Assembly (NCBI GenBank): GCA_032249735.1
Contig: JAVVHA010000016.1
Location: forward strand, 1-48,821
Reading direction: 5' to 3'
From: Dehalococcoidia bacterium
Lineage (GTDB): Bacteria > Chloroflexota > Dehalococcoidia > SM23-28-2 > HRBIN24
DNA length: 48,821 nt
A model generated the notes under the pieces. That model had not been told where the DNA came from and did no database searches. It saw only the letters and a list, made by a program, of their open reading frames with translations. How positions within the stretch are numbered: the stretch's first letter is position 1; every line of letters starts with the position of its first letter. The translations under genes were made by a program, and so were the position numbers. Of this stretch, positions 23,299 to 31,673 are shown in pieces.

Positions 23299-23304
23299 AG
23301 TATA
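23299..23304 (-). promoter_or_regulatory. TATACT -10 box of the tetR-HAD unit
   Basis: On the minus strand, TATACT (5/6) occupies 23304-23299. A GGGACA-like -35 lies about 19 bases upstream (23329-23324). The predicted start at about 23292 coincides with the ATG at 23291, so the transcript may be leaderless. The box overlaps a GTATAC palindrome (23300-23305) that could be part of an autoregulatory operator. Confidence 0.4.
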
Positions 23305-23411
23305 CCATCGCCCACTTCACCGTGTCCCCATCTCCATTCATAAGGACGGCAACGTAACGGCCAAGGAGGAATGGATGCCCTGGATGATATCTCTGCACTA
23401 TTGAGGCGAGG

Positions 23412-23417
23412 TATAAT
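23412..23417 (+). promoter_or_regulatory. TATAAT -10 box of the luciferase-like oxidoreductase gene
   Basis: A perfect TATAAT lies 31 bases before the ATG at 23449, with a GAAGGAGGG ribosome binding site between. No good -35 match is seen. It is divergent from the tetR promoter within a 157-base gap, so the TetR protein may control both. Confidence 0.5.
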
Positions 23418-23448
23418 GATTCCCACACAAGGGCGAAGGAGGGCGGCC

Positions 23449-24630
23449 ATGAAGGTAAGTCTGTTCTACCTGCCCAGCATCGGCCCCCGTGAAGAGATAG
23501 AGAAGGGATTGGCCGGCCTGCGCAATGACCTCTACCAGCAGATGCTGGAGGAGCTCAAGGAACAGGCGCAATTGGCAGACCAGCTGGGATATGACTCCAT
23601 CTCCTTTACCGAGCACCACTTCCACATCGAGGGGTTCGAGATCTCGCAGAACCCCATCCTGCTGGACCTGTTCGTGGCCCTGCACACCCAACGGATTAGG
23701 GTGGGGCAATTGGGCATCGTGCTGCCAGCGCACAACCCACTGCAGGTGGCGGAGGACCTGGCCATGGTGGACCACATGACCAAGGGCCGGCTGGACGTGG
23801 GGTTCGCCCGCGGCTACCAGCGCAGGTGGGTGGACACCATGGCCCAGCACTACCATCAGGTGCACGGTGTCCTGCCCGGCCAGCACGACCAGGCCGATCA
23901 GGCCAACCGGGAGGCCTTTGAAGAGTGTTATCAGATCATCAAGATGGCCTGGACACAGGACCTGATGGAGTTTCGGGGCAAGTTCTGGCGCATCCCTCCC
24001 GAGGGCACCCCTTGGCCTTTGGAGGCCACCCGACGCTGGGGTGCGGGCGTGGATGAGGAAGGGTTCGTGCGGCGCATCGGCGTGGTGCCCAAGCCCTATC
24101 AGAAGCCCCATCCCCCCATCTTCCAGCCCTTTGCCTCCAGCGAGACCACCATCCGCTGGTGCGCGCGGGAGGGCATCACCGCCATCCTTCCCCCCATGCA
24201 CCTCCAGCTCCAGAACCACCTATACCAGGTCTACCGAGAAGAGGCCTATCACCACGGGCGTCGTCTGGCCGAGGGGGAGGGGCTGGGCGTCCTGCGCGAC
24301 CTGGTGGTGGCCGACACCGATGAGGAGGCCCTCCAGCTCTGGCTACAGGGCCCTGCCTTCGTGGCGTTGATGTGGTTTGCCCCCTTTGGGTTCGACCGGG
24401 TGCTGGCGGAGCCGGGGCGCACCTCTCCCCTCACCCCTCAAGAGATGCTGGACCGTTCCCTCATCTTGGTCGGAAGCCCAGACACCGTCAGCCGCCAGTT
24501 GGAGCATCTGCTCCAGAGCACGCCCATCACTTGGCTCTTCGCCTGGATCTACAACGGCCTCATCCCTCACCACAAAGTCATGCGCAGCCTGGAGCTGTTC
24601 GCCACCAAGGTGCTCCCCAGGTTCCGGTGA
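23449..24630 (+). CDS. LLM-class flavin-dependent oxidoreductase
   Basis: A 393-residue TIM-barrel enzyme of the bacterial luciferase-like monooxygenase family using FMN or F420. Family features: MKVSLFYLPSIGPR at the N-terminus, ADQLGYDSISFTEHHFHIEG, RIRVGQLGIVLPAHNPLQVAEDLAMVD-type core, GRLDVGFARGYQ (split by a loop) and PKPYQKPHPPIF. The EHHF motif resembles alkanal monooxygenase-like members rather than the G6PD/Mer-type F420 enzymes. The substrate cannot be read from sequence. The start is ATG 23449 behind GAAGGAGGG. It is divergently transcribed from the TetR regulator, which suggests regulated expression, perhaps for degradation of an organic compound. Confidence 0.82.
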   Translation: MKVSLFYLPSIGPREEIEKGLAGLRNDLYQQMLEELKEQAQLADQLGYDSISFTEHHFHIEGFEISQNPILLDLFVALHTQRIRVGQLGIVLPAHNPLQVAEDLAMVDHMTKGRLDVGFARGYQRRWVDTMAQHYHQVHGVLPGQHDQADQANREAFEECYQIIKMAWTQDLMEFRGKFWRIPPEGTPWPLEATRRWGAGVDEEGFVRRIGVVPKPYQKPHPPIFQPFASSETTIRWCAREGITAILPPMHLQLQNHLYQVYREEAYHHGRRLAEGEGLGVLRDLVVADTDEEALQLWLQGPAFVALMWFAPFGFDRVLAEPGRTSPLTPQEMLDRSLILVGSPDTVSRQLEHLLQSTPITWLFAWIYNGLIPHHKVMRSLELFATKVLPRFR

Positions 24631-24672
24631 GGGCAGGAGAGGGAGGGGGCACCCACCCCTTACCAAGGGACC

Positions 24673-25722
24673 CTAGGCGGCCAGGAAGTAGACGCGGCCG
24701 TCCATCTCTATCTCCTTGAGGCGACCCTGGCCCACCAGATAGCGCAGGTGGGCCAGCGTCTCCCCAAGGGCGGCCCGCTTCATCCAAGGCGTTAGGTCAT
24801 CGTAGGGGCCCGTGGTCCATTTTATGCGGCGGGCCACCTCGTAGGCGGTGACGGGCCCTTCATGCCCTACAGCCTCTAGCATCTCGTCCAACCGCTCCCG
24901 GTGGTGATCCCAAAGCTCCTGTATGCGCCGTTGGAACCAGTCCACATCCCACTCGTGGGCGGGCAGGAGCCTGTCCACCTGCAGGGAGGCCACCCTCTCC
25001 AGGCTGTGCAGATAATTGGCCAAGGGGTCGTCCAGCTGCTCGGGGTGGAGGCTCACATTGGGGGTGATGACGGGCAGGATGTGGTCACCGCTAAGGAGCA
25101 GGCGGTGGTTGGGCTCATATAAGCAGACGTGACCTGGGGAATGCCCGGGCGTCCAGATCACCTGGAAGACGAAGTCCCCCACTTCTATGGTCTCGCCGCC
25201 CCGCAGGGCGACGTCGGGGTGTTCCACAGGCGCCACGAAGAAGCGCATAGGCATGGAGCTCCGCTCTAGCTCCTCCTCCTGTGTAAAGGGCACGCCGTGA
25301 CGTAGGAGCCAGGCACGCAGCCGCTCTAGCAGCTCCTCAGGAGCCACATAACGACTCCGCATGAACTGAGCCTCCACCTCATGCATCCAAACATGACAGC
25401 CAGCCTCCGCCCGCAGCCGCCCAGCCATGCCACAGTGGTCGGGGTGGCTGTGGGTGAGCACCAAGTTCTGGATATCGCCCACCCCTAGGCCCAGTTCCTT
25501 CAGCTGTTCCGCCAGGGCAGCATAGGCATCCTCAGTGTTCCAACCGCAGTCCACCAGCATGGCCTCGCCCTTGCTCACCACCAGGTAGGGGAGGACATAT
25601 GGCAGGGCCTTGAGGGGACGGGGGCTCAACTCCAGCTCGTGTCGCATCCGGTAAGCCTCGCCGCGCTGGAACTCAGGGAAAGGGGTCACCATCTGATATA
25701 TGCCCGCAGCGACGCGTTTCAT
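24673..25722 (-). CDS. Metallo-beta-lactamase-fold hydrolase
   Basis: A 349-residue MBL-superfamily protein. The zinc motif HSHPDH is at residues 91-96, with a later metal His in TPGHSPGHV, a bridging Asp in LLSGDHIL and a final His in LLPAHEW. The C-terminal 80 residues form a winged-helix-like extension (ERLDEMLEAVGHEGPVTAYEVARRI) as in LACTB2-like family members. Hydrolysis of a thioester, ester or phosphodiester is possible. The ATG is preceded by GAGGTGAGG. It is divergent from the dienelactone hydrolase gene. Confidence 0.8.
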   Translation of the reverse strand: MKRVAAGIYQMVTPFPEFQRGEAYRMRHELELSPRPLKALPYVLPYLVVSKGEAMLVDCGWNTEDAYAALAEQLKELGLGVGDIQNLVLTHSHPDHCGMAGRLRAEAGCHVWMHEVEAQFMRSRYVAPEELLERLRAWLLRHGVPFTQEEELERSSMPMRFFVAPVEHPDVALRGGETIEVGDFVFQVIWTPGHSPGHVCLYEPNHRLLLSGDHILPVITPNVSLHPEQLDDPLANYLHSLERVASLQVDRLLPAHEWDVDWFQRRIQELWDHHRERLDEMLEAVGHEGPVTAYEVARRIKWTTGPYDDLTPWMKRAALGETLAHLRYLVGQGRLKEIEMDGRVYFLAA

Positions 25723-25787
25723 GCCTCACCTCGTCTCAGGCTCTCTTAAACGTCAAGGTAAGACAAACGGCGTGAGCGGTCAATGCG

Positions 25788-25816
25788 TTGCCCATCGCCG
25801 TGGCAGGGATCATAAT
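25788..25816 (+). promoter_or_regulatory. Sigma70-like promoter of the dienelactone hydrolase gene
   Basis: TTGCCC at 25788-25793 (4/6), a 17-base spacer, and CATAAT at 25811-25816 (5/6). The predicted start is about 25823, followed by an AGGAGGG ribosome binding site and ATG at 25850. Confidence 0.5.
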
Positions 25817-25849
25817 GGCCATGGTCACCCTGCAGGAGGGATGGGAGGC

Positions 25850-26563
25850 ATGCCGGTCATCTGGGAGCAGGTGATGGTGGAAGGAAGCCCCATGTGGTGC
25901 CACATCCACACCCCTGTAGGCGCTGGGCCCTTCCCTGGCGTGGTGGTGGTCATGCACGCCCCAGGGGTGGACGCCTTCATCCAGGACATATGCGAGCGCC
26001 TAGCTCTGGAGGGGTATGTGGCCATCGCTCCTGACCTCTACCATCGGCAGACGGAGGAGCAGGCGAAGGACGACCCCATCACCCGTATGGGGCGCCTGAG
26101 GGACACGGAGATCGCCCAAGATATCAATGCCGCCTTGGACCACCTGCGTTCCCTCCGCCAGGTATCCCCAGAGCGGATAGGCATCATCGGCTTCTGCATG
26201 GGGGGACGCATCGCCTACATGATGGCTGCCCTCAACCCCACCTTCCGCGCTTGCGTGGACTTCTATGGCGGCAATATCGCCGTCCCTTGGGGGGAAGGGC
26301 CCTCACCCCTCGACCTCACCCCCCAGATAAACTGCCCCGTGCTGGGGCTTTTCGGCGCCGAGGACACCAACCCCAGCCCTGAGGACGTGGCCCGCCTGGA
26401 TGCCGCCTTGACCAGGCACAACAAGCCCCATGAGTTCCACATATATCCAGGTGCCGGCCATGCCTTTATGAACCAGGCCCGACCTTCCTATCGCCCGGAG
26501 GCCGCCCGCGACGCCTGGCAGAGGTGCCTCGAGTTCCTAGGTCGCCACCTCAAAAGCACCTAG
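25850..26563 (+). CDS. Dienelactone hydrolase family protein
   Basis: A 237-residue alpha/beta hydrolase. The nucleophile is Cys116 in GFCMGGR, with Asp172 (GAEDTNPSPED) and His204 (GAGHAFMN) completing the triad, as in dienelactone hydrolase; this Cys-Asp-His set is characteristic of the family. It would hydrolyse lactones or esters, for example in aromatic ring degradation. The start is ATG 25850 with AGGAGGG nine bases before; ATG 25841 would leave no spacing. The stop shares a CTAG palindrome with the stop of the convergent gene at 26560. No other ring-cleavage gene is near. Confidence 0.85.
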   Translation: MPVIWEQVMVEGSPMWCHIHTPVGAGPFPGVVVVMHAPGVDAFIQDICERLALEGYVAIAPDLYHRQTEEQAKDDPITRMGRLRDTEIAQDINAALDHLRSLRQVSPERIGIIGFCMGGRIAYMMAALNPTFRACVDFYGGNIAVPWGEGPSPLDLTPQINCPVLGLFGAEDTNPSPEDVARLDAALTRHNKPHEFHIYPGAGHAFMNQARPSYRPEAARDAWQRCLEFLGRHLKST

Positions 26564-28998
26564 GGATAGATAAGGCTGGGGCCATGTGGCACCTTATAGA
26601 TGGTCAGGCGGTTCGTCCTGAAGGCCACCTCTAGGAAGCCGTCGAACTTGGCCAGGGCCTGTTCCCGCTGCGGCCATAAGGGGAGGGGAGCTTCCTCTAC
26701 ATACCTCTGCCGCTCCAAGGGGCCCACCACCACATAGCGCACATCGTATTTATGGAGGAGGCGCAGAGCCTCCTCCACATCGAGGGTGGTGTAGATGGTC
26801 TCGATGTCCCGCGCCCGCCCCACGATGGGTGAAGGATCGGGGCGCCATTGCCATTCGTGCCCTTCCCAGCCCAGCACTGTGACCAGGCCGGTGCGGGACG
26901 ATATGCGGGCGAAGTCGGTATAGTCTTCCCCGAACGCCTCTAGGACCACTGGCGAACCTCGCACATGCTGGCGGAACCACATGACGGCGGCGTATTCGTC
27001 GGGGGCGTGGCGGGCCACGAAAGCGAGGCCATCCAGGCCGCCCCCTGAGCGGCGGAAGGCCTCGGTGCGCTCCAAGGTCACCGTAAGGGGATAGATGAAG
27101 GCCGCCCCCATGATGGCCAACGTGACGCCTTGCCATGCCCATCGCAGGGGTGGGGAAAGCCAGGCTGAAGAGCCTTTCTTCCACAGAGCAGCGGCCCCGA
27201 TCCCGCCCACTACCGCCATGATGGTCCACGTGTGGTACCAGAACCGGAAAACGGTGTTGTAGCGAAAGCCCACCGGATCCCGAATGAAGAACGTCTCCCC
27301 ACCCAGCAGCAGGAGGAGGGCCACCAGGGCCAAGGCCATGGGAAGGGCGCGCTCATCGTCCCTCCCACGCAAGGTGCGGGCCAAACCTGCCCCCGCCATG
27401 GTCAAGAAGGCCACCAACATGAGCATGGTGAGCCAGTTGAGATTTTCCCACCTCAGCTTTACCTCCCCCAGGAATCCCTCGGGCCGTGGGGACACGTGGC
27501 CCAGCCCGCTCAGGGCCAGGACGGAAGCAGCCCAGGCCATAAGGGGGACCGCCCACGCCGCCACCCCAAACCCTACCTCCAGCCTCCCCCATCGTCGCCC
27601 CAAGGCGATGGTGGCCGTCCACCACAGAGGCAGCCAGAGGGAGGGGAGCCAAAAGATGAGGAAATGCACAGGCCTGGTCACCACGGAGTCGATAGGAGGG
27701 TAGCCTCGCACCAACCGCTCCCATGCCTGATTGGGGGCGATGCCCGAGGCGGGCGTCTGCAGCGTTACATAGAAGGGGGCATACAACAGCAGCGCCCCCA
27801 AAGCCAGGGCAGATGCCGCCCCGAGGGCGTCCCAGAAGCCCCCCTCTCGCCTGCCCTGGATGGCCCCCAGGGCCATCGCCCCCACCACCAGGACGCCGAA
27901 GGTGGGGAGGGCCCAAAGGTCGGTGAAGCCCAGCCCCCCTAGCACCATAGCCCCCACCACGGGCTGCCATGGCTCTCGCCGCCAGCGGAGTAAGACATGC
28001 CCTTCCCGCGCCTCTAGGTAGAGGTCTAGGGCCAGCCCTAAGGCCACCAGCGTCAGGGGCAGGGCCAGGACATGCGGATGCAGGTCGCCAAACTGGAAGC
28101 TGAAGAAGGGGAATTCCTGCACGTCCCAGGGAGATCCCATTCGAGTGGCCTTCCACCACCACCAAAAGGCCGTGGGATACCAGGCGCGACACGCGCTAGG
28201 GTTCAGGGTGCAGTTGTAGGGCTCCAGACCGTAGATGCCCACCCAGGCGTAGAAGGCACTGTTGCCGATGCCGTGGCGGGCTAGCAGCTCGAAAAGGCCG
28301 GCCAGGTTGCTCACCACCAGTAGCAGCACCACCGAGATCACCCCAGCTCCTAAGGCCCGCCACTGGCCCTCGCCACGGCCCAGGAGAAGCGTCAGGTTGT
28401 AGGCCAGGCCGAAGGCAGCACAGGCCGCCATGGCCGCCACCATGCAGAGCATCAGACCGAAGGTGATGCTCGTGGGCAGACCCGTCAGATGCGTAAGGGC
28501 CCCTGCCTGGACGTAGCCGAAGTAGTAATAATTGATAGAGTAGCCACTGAGCCAAGGGTCCGGCGGCGGGAAGCTGGAGGAGCGGACCACGCTGTTGAGG
28601 AAGGCCAGCTCGAAGGGTTTCTCGCCCCAGATGATCTCGGGCACGAAGGAATGCAGGAACACGGCCGCCAGGTAGGTGACAAGGAAAAGGGACTCTATCC
28701 ACAGGACATAGGGCCACCACATGCGCCACCAGGCCCGCCATTGCTCCCAGCGGGCCACCGCCACGGCCACGCCCACAGCTGCCAGCAGTACGAGGGCCAT
28801 CAGGAAGAGCCCCCGACCGTTAGGCGCTAGCCCCACCACACCAGCAATCCATCCCACGTAGGCCAGGGTCAGCAGGCCCAGGGGCTTGGCCAGGCTATAT
28901 CCCCTATCAGGGAGGCGGGGGAAGAGGAGGAAGGTTACGGGCAGAAAGGCCAAGGCCGCCCCTTGCGCCGCCGCCCAGAAGAAGAGCGCCTCCTTCAT
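26560..28998 (-). CDS. YYY-motif membrane protein (DUF2298, GT-C-like)
   Basis: An 812-residue polytopic membrane protein with about 14-16 helices. It carries the phrase YSINYYYFGYVQAGALTHLTG, the triple-Tyr feature that gave its name to the Chlor_Arch_YYY family known from Chloroflexi and archaea. An acidic-plus-aromatic outer loop (EIIWGEKPFELAFLN) follows an early helix, which is reminiscent of GT-C glycosyltransferases. The C-terminal soluble domain (about 650-812) includes RIGLV-like strands and KYDVRYVVVGPLERQRY, typical of this family. Function is unknown; transfer of sugars from polyprenyl-phosphate donors in envelope building is a plausible guess. The start is ATG 28998 behind GGGAGGGT. 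Confidence 0.75.
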   Translation of the reverse strand: MKEALFFWAAAQGAALAFLPVTFLLFPRLPDRGYSLAKPLGLLTLAYVGWIAGVVGLAPNGRGLFLMALVLLAAVGVAVAVARWEQWRAWWRMWWPYVLWIESLFLVTYLAAVFLHSFVPEIIWGEKPFELAFLNSVVRSSSFPPPDPWLSGYSINYYYFGYVQAGALTHLTGLPTSITFGLMLCMVAAMAACAAFGLAYNLTLLLGRGEGQWRALGAGVISVVLLLVVSNLAGLFELLARHGIGNSAFYAWVGIYGLEPYNCTLNPSACRAWYPTAFWWWWKATRMGSPWDVQEFPFFSFQFGDLHPHVLALPLTLVALGLALDLYLEAREGHVLLRWRREPWQPVVGAMVLGGLGFTDLWALPTFGVLVVGAMALGAIQGRREGGFWDALGAASALALGALLLYAPFYVTLQTPASGIAPNQAWERLVRGYPPIDSVVTRPVHFLIFWLPSLWLPLWWTATIALGRRWGRLEVGFGVAAWAVPLMAWAASVLALSGLGHVSPRPEGFLGEVKLRWENLNWLTMLMLVAFLTMAGAGLARTLRGRDDERALPMALALVALLLLLGGETFFIRDPVGFRYNTVFRFWYHTWTIMAVVGGIGAAALWKKGSSAWLSPPLRWAWQGVTLAIMGAAFIYPLTVTLERTEAFRRSGGGLDGLAFVARHAPDEYAAVMWFRQHVRGSPVVLEAFGEDYTDFARISSRTGLVTVLGWEGHEWQWRPDPSPIVGRARDIETIYTTLDVEEALRLLHKYDVRYVVVGPLERQRYVEEAPLPLWPQREQALAKFDGFLEVAFRTNRLTIYKVPHGPSLIYP

Positions 28999-29091
28999 AC
29001 CCTCCCATCCAGGTTACGACACGGCCTCCTTGCAAGCATGCAGTGCCCTCCGCGTGCCCGCATGCTAAAATAGGGCCAAGGAGGCAATGAT

Positions 29092-29394
29092 ATGGTCACG
29101 CCAGAGCTAGTGCGGGAGGCCCTTAGGGATGTATACGACCCCGAAATCCCCGTCAACATCGTAGACCTGGGCCTCGTATACGATATCCAGGTGAAGGAGA
29201 ACGGCGTCGTCTACATCCTCATGACCCTTACATATCCTGGCTGCCCCATCGGCCCCGTCATAGTGGAACAGATAGAGGAAGCCGTGGGCTCCTTGCCGGG
29301 GGTCAAGTATGTGGACGTGGAGTTCACCTTCGACCCACCCTGGACGCCCGATAAGATGTCGGAGGAGGCCAAGGAAGCCCTGGGAATAGACTGA
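29092..29394 (+). CDS. MIP18/DUF59 family iron-sulfur assembly protein (SufT/PaaD-like)
   Basis: A 100-residue DUF59 protein: REALRDVYDPEIPVNIVDLGL at the N-terminus, a VYILMTLTYPGCPIGPVI strand-turn with the single conserved Cys, and VEFTFDPPWTPDKMSEEA at the end. SufT/MIP18-like proteins help mature Fe-S proteins; PaaD is a relative in phenylacetate degradation. AAGGAGG and a TAAAAT box (29066-29071) precede the ATG. The probable selenoprotein gene follows 10 bases after its stop and is likely in the same operon, so a link to redox or Fe-S biology is suggested. Confidence 0.88.
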   Translation: MVTPELVREALRDVYDPEIPVNIVDLGLVYDIQVKENGVVYILMTLTYPGCPIGPVIVEQIEEAVGSLPGVKYVDVEFTFDPPWTPDKMSEEAKEALGID

Positions 29395-29404
29395 GGAGGT
29401 AGGC

Positions 29405-29689
29405 ATGAGCTTAGAGGATCGCTTCCAGGGCAAGCTCTCTGTGGAGATCAAGTATTGCGTGCCTTGAGGGTACCTGCCCCTGGCCGCCTGGATGGCGACC
29501 GAGATCTGGCACGAGTTCGGGATGCAGGCTCCGGTGACCCTCATCCCTGTGGGGGGAGGACGCCTGGAGGTCTATCTGGGCGGGGAGAAGGTGTTCGACA
29601 GGAAGGCCGAGGGCGGAATCTACCCCGACTTGAAGCGAGTGCGGGAGATAAAGGAGCTCATCCGCCAACGCCTAGAGCAGGCGGGGTGA
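29405..29689 (+). CDS. Rdx (SelW/SelT/SelH)-family protein, probable selenoprotein
   Basis: A 94-residue thioredoxin-like Rdx-family protein. Translation from ATG 29405 reads MSLEDRFQGKLSVEIKYC, then Val-Pro, then TGA (29465-29467), then GYLPLAAWMATEIWHEF onward without a further stop to TGA 29687. Reading TGA as selenocysteine gives a C-V-P-U motif at residues 18-21, exactly where SelW-type proteins carry CxxU or CxxC. The downstream part matches the family: a GGGRLEVYLGGEKVFDRK strand and PDLKRVREIKELIR helix. A GGAGGT ribosome binding site lies 4 bases before the ATG. It follows the MIP18-like gene by 10 bases. An unaided gene caller would start at ATG 29492 and lose the active site. Selenocysteine machinery (selA, selB, selC, selD) is not in the window. 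Confidence 0.82.
29465..29500 (+). promoter_or_regulatory. Candidate bacterial SECIS element downstream of in-frame UGA
   Basis: Just behind the UGA, CGCC (29485-29488) pairs with GGCG (29494-29497) around a five-base loop UGGAU (29489-29493). One C-A mismatch below, GG (29482-29483) pairs with CC (29499-29500). The loop starts 21 bases after the UGA and its second base is G, agreeing with the known bacterial SECIS pattern (a hairpin 16-37 bases after UGA, with G among the first two loop bases). The stem is short, so the support is moderate. Confidence 0.5.
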
Positions 29690-29720
29690 GGCCCAGCGCC
29701 CTCGCAGCCCCGTGGCCCCT

Positions 29721-31670
29721 CTAAGGCGTATCCCGCAGCAGGGACTGGATACGCCCCAGGGCCATGAGGGGCCAGTAGTTGCGATACAGGTGGTAGTTTA
29801 TGTAGAAGTCGCTGGGGAAGCCTGTGCCAGTGAAATAGGGCTCTTCCCAGGTCCCATCTTCCTGCTGGGTCTCCACCAGATAGCGTGCCCCGCGCACCAA
29901 AGCCTCTCCCACCAGGGCGTCGGCCCCCTCAGGCGCAGCAGCCACCAAAGCCATGAGGGCCCAGGCCGTCTGGGAGGCCGTGCTCTCGCCTCTGCCCTTA
30001 AGAGCGGGGTCATCATAGCTGGCACAGGACTCCCCCCATCCACCGTCGGGGTTCTGGTGCTCTAGGAGCCACCGCACCGCCCGCCGCACATACGGGCGGC
30101 CCATGTCCTCGCCGATGGCCCTCAGGGCGGGCAAGACCGCCCCCGTCCCATAGATGTAGTTGACACCCCACCGTCCCCACCAGGGCCCATCGGCCTCCTG
30201 CCGACGCCGCAAGAAGCGTAGGGCACGGGCCACCGGGGGGAAGGAGGGATCGTAGCCCAGGAGCCCCAGCATTTCCACCACATGGGCGGTGACATCCTCC
30301 GTGGGGTAGTCCAGCACCTCCCCGAAATCGCAGAAGGGCATGTGGGTGATGATGCGCCTGGTGTTGTCCTTATCGAAGGCGCCCCACCCTCCATCGCTGC
30401 TCTGCATGCCCAGGACCCACCGCAGCCCCCTCGCCAGAGCCCAGGCCTTGCGCTCCCTCTCCGGCAGACGGGTGCGGTGGAGGGCCATCATCACCTCCGC
30501 CGTGTCGTCCACATCGGGATAGACGTCGTTGTCGAACTCGAAGGACCAGCCCCCTGGCTCCACCCCCTTCACCTTCACCTGCCAGTCGCCGCCAGTGAGG
30601 ACCTGTTCCTTGAGGAGCCAGCGCGCCGCCCGCACCAGGGCCTCGTGGTCAGGGGGCAGGCCGGCGTCCAAAAGGCCTATCATGGCCAGGGCCGTATCCC
30701 ACACCGGCGAGATGCAGGCCTGAGGCGCATATACCTCCTCGTCCTCCACCCGGTACGCTCCTTCGAAGGCCTCCAGCCCTCGCTTCATCACCGGATGGTC
30801 CAGAGGGTATCCCAGGAGCTTGAGGGCGATGAGGGAGTAGATCCAGGGTGGCTGGATGCCTCCCCAGGCACCATCGGCCTCCTGTCGCGCCAGGATCCAC
30901 TTCTCGGCCTCCCTTATGGCCGCTCGCCGCAACCATGGCAGCGCCACCGCCTCGTAGCCGTGGAGGAGCCGGTCCACCGCCCAGAAGAAGCCCCGCCAAG
31001 ACAGAGCCGGCTGGGGCCTGGGGATGGGGCGCATAAACTTCTCCTTAGGCCCTGGGAAGAGCTCGTCCAGGCGAGCCTGCTCAGGCACCGCACACACAGG
31101 CCGCTTGGCCCAGATGATGAGGATGGGCACCACGGTGGCCCGTGCCCAAGACGCGAACTCATAGAGGTTGATGGGGAACCAGCTGGGCAGGAACATGAAC
31201 TCGGGGGGCATGGCCGGTAGGGCGGCCCAGTCCCACTGGCCGAAGAGGGCCAGCCACAGTTTAGTGAACACCCTGGTCCTGGGGACCCCTCCTTGCGAGA
31301 GGATAAAGGCGCGGGCCTTCTGCAAGAGGGGATCCTCCGCCGAGACGCCCGCCAACTTCATGGCAAAATAGGACTCCACGGTGGCGTTGAGGTCGGGGGG
31401 GCCGCCGTAATAGATGGCCCAGGTGCCATCGGGCCTGGCCTGGCGGCGCAGATAGTTGACCACCTTCCGCCACCGGCCCTCCTCCCCCACCCCCAGGAAG
31501 TGGGTGAGCATAAGGTACTCAGCTGCCATGGTGACGTTGCTCTCCAGCTCCCCCCACCAGTAGCCATCAGGGTGTTGGGTGCGCAAAAAGTAGTCCACGG
31601 ACCGGCCTATGGCCTGCGCTAGGGCATCCCGCAGACGCCCTGCCTCGCCTGGGGGAAGAACGGGCCACAC
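29721..31670 (-). CDS. shc: Squalene-hopene cyclase
   Basis: A 649-residue terpene cyclase that converts squalene to hopene/hopanol. The catalytic acid motif DVDDTAE is at residues about 386-392, and several QW-type repeats are visible (QEADGAWGG at about 263-271, SSDGGWGAF, NPDGGWGES, QEDGTWEE). Length and motif positions fit SHC of about 630-650 residues and not oxidosqualene cyclase, whose motif lacks the extra DD. The start is GTG 31670, behind GGAGGTG. It is the last gene of the hopanoid operon; hpnG ends 3 bases upstream. Confidence 0.95.
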   Translation of the reverse strand: MWPVLPPGEAGRLRDALAQAIGRSVDYFLRTQHPDGYWWGELESNVTMAAEYLMLTHFLGVGEEGRWRKVVNYLRRQARPDGTWAIYYGGPPDLNATVESYFAMKLAGVSAEDPLLQKARAFILSQGGVPRTRVFTKLWLALFGQWDWAALPAMPPEFMFLPSWFPINLYEFASWARATVVPILIIWAKRPVCAVPEQARLDELFPGPKEKFMRPIPRPQPALSWRGFFWAVDRLLHGYEAVALPWLRRAAIREAEKWILARQEADGAWGGIQPPWIYSLIALKLLGYPLDHPVMKRGLEAFEGAYRVEDEEVYAPQACISPVWDTALAMIGLLDAGLPPDHEALVRAARWLLKEQVLTGGDWQVKVKGVEPGGWSFEFDNDVYPDVDDTAEVMMALHRTRLPERERKAWALARGLRWVLGMQSSDGGWGAFDKDNTRRIITHMPFCDFGEVLDYPTEDVTAHVVEMLGLLGYDPSFPPVARALRFLRRRQEADGPWWGRWGVNYIYGTGAVLPALRAIGEDMGRPYVRRAVRWLLEHQNPDGGWGESCASYDDPALKGRGESTASQTAWALMALVAAAPEGADALVGEALVRGARYLVETQQEDGTWEEPYFTGTGFPSDFYINYHLYRNYWPLMALGRIQSLLRDTP

Positions 31671-31673
31671 AGT

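Noticed and set aside
29465-29467. Reading the TGA as a frameshift or pseudogene stop in the SelW-like gene
   Set aside because: The stop sits at the redox position of the CxxU motif, both sides match one family in the same frame, and the ribosome binding site is intact; a chance nonsense mutation at this codon is unlikely.
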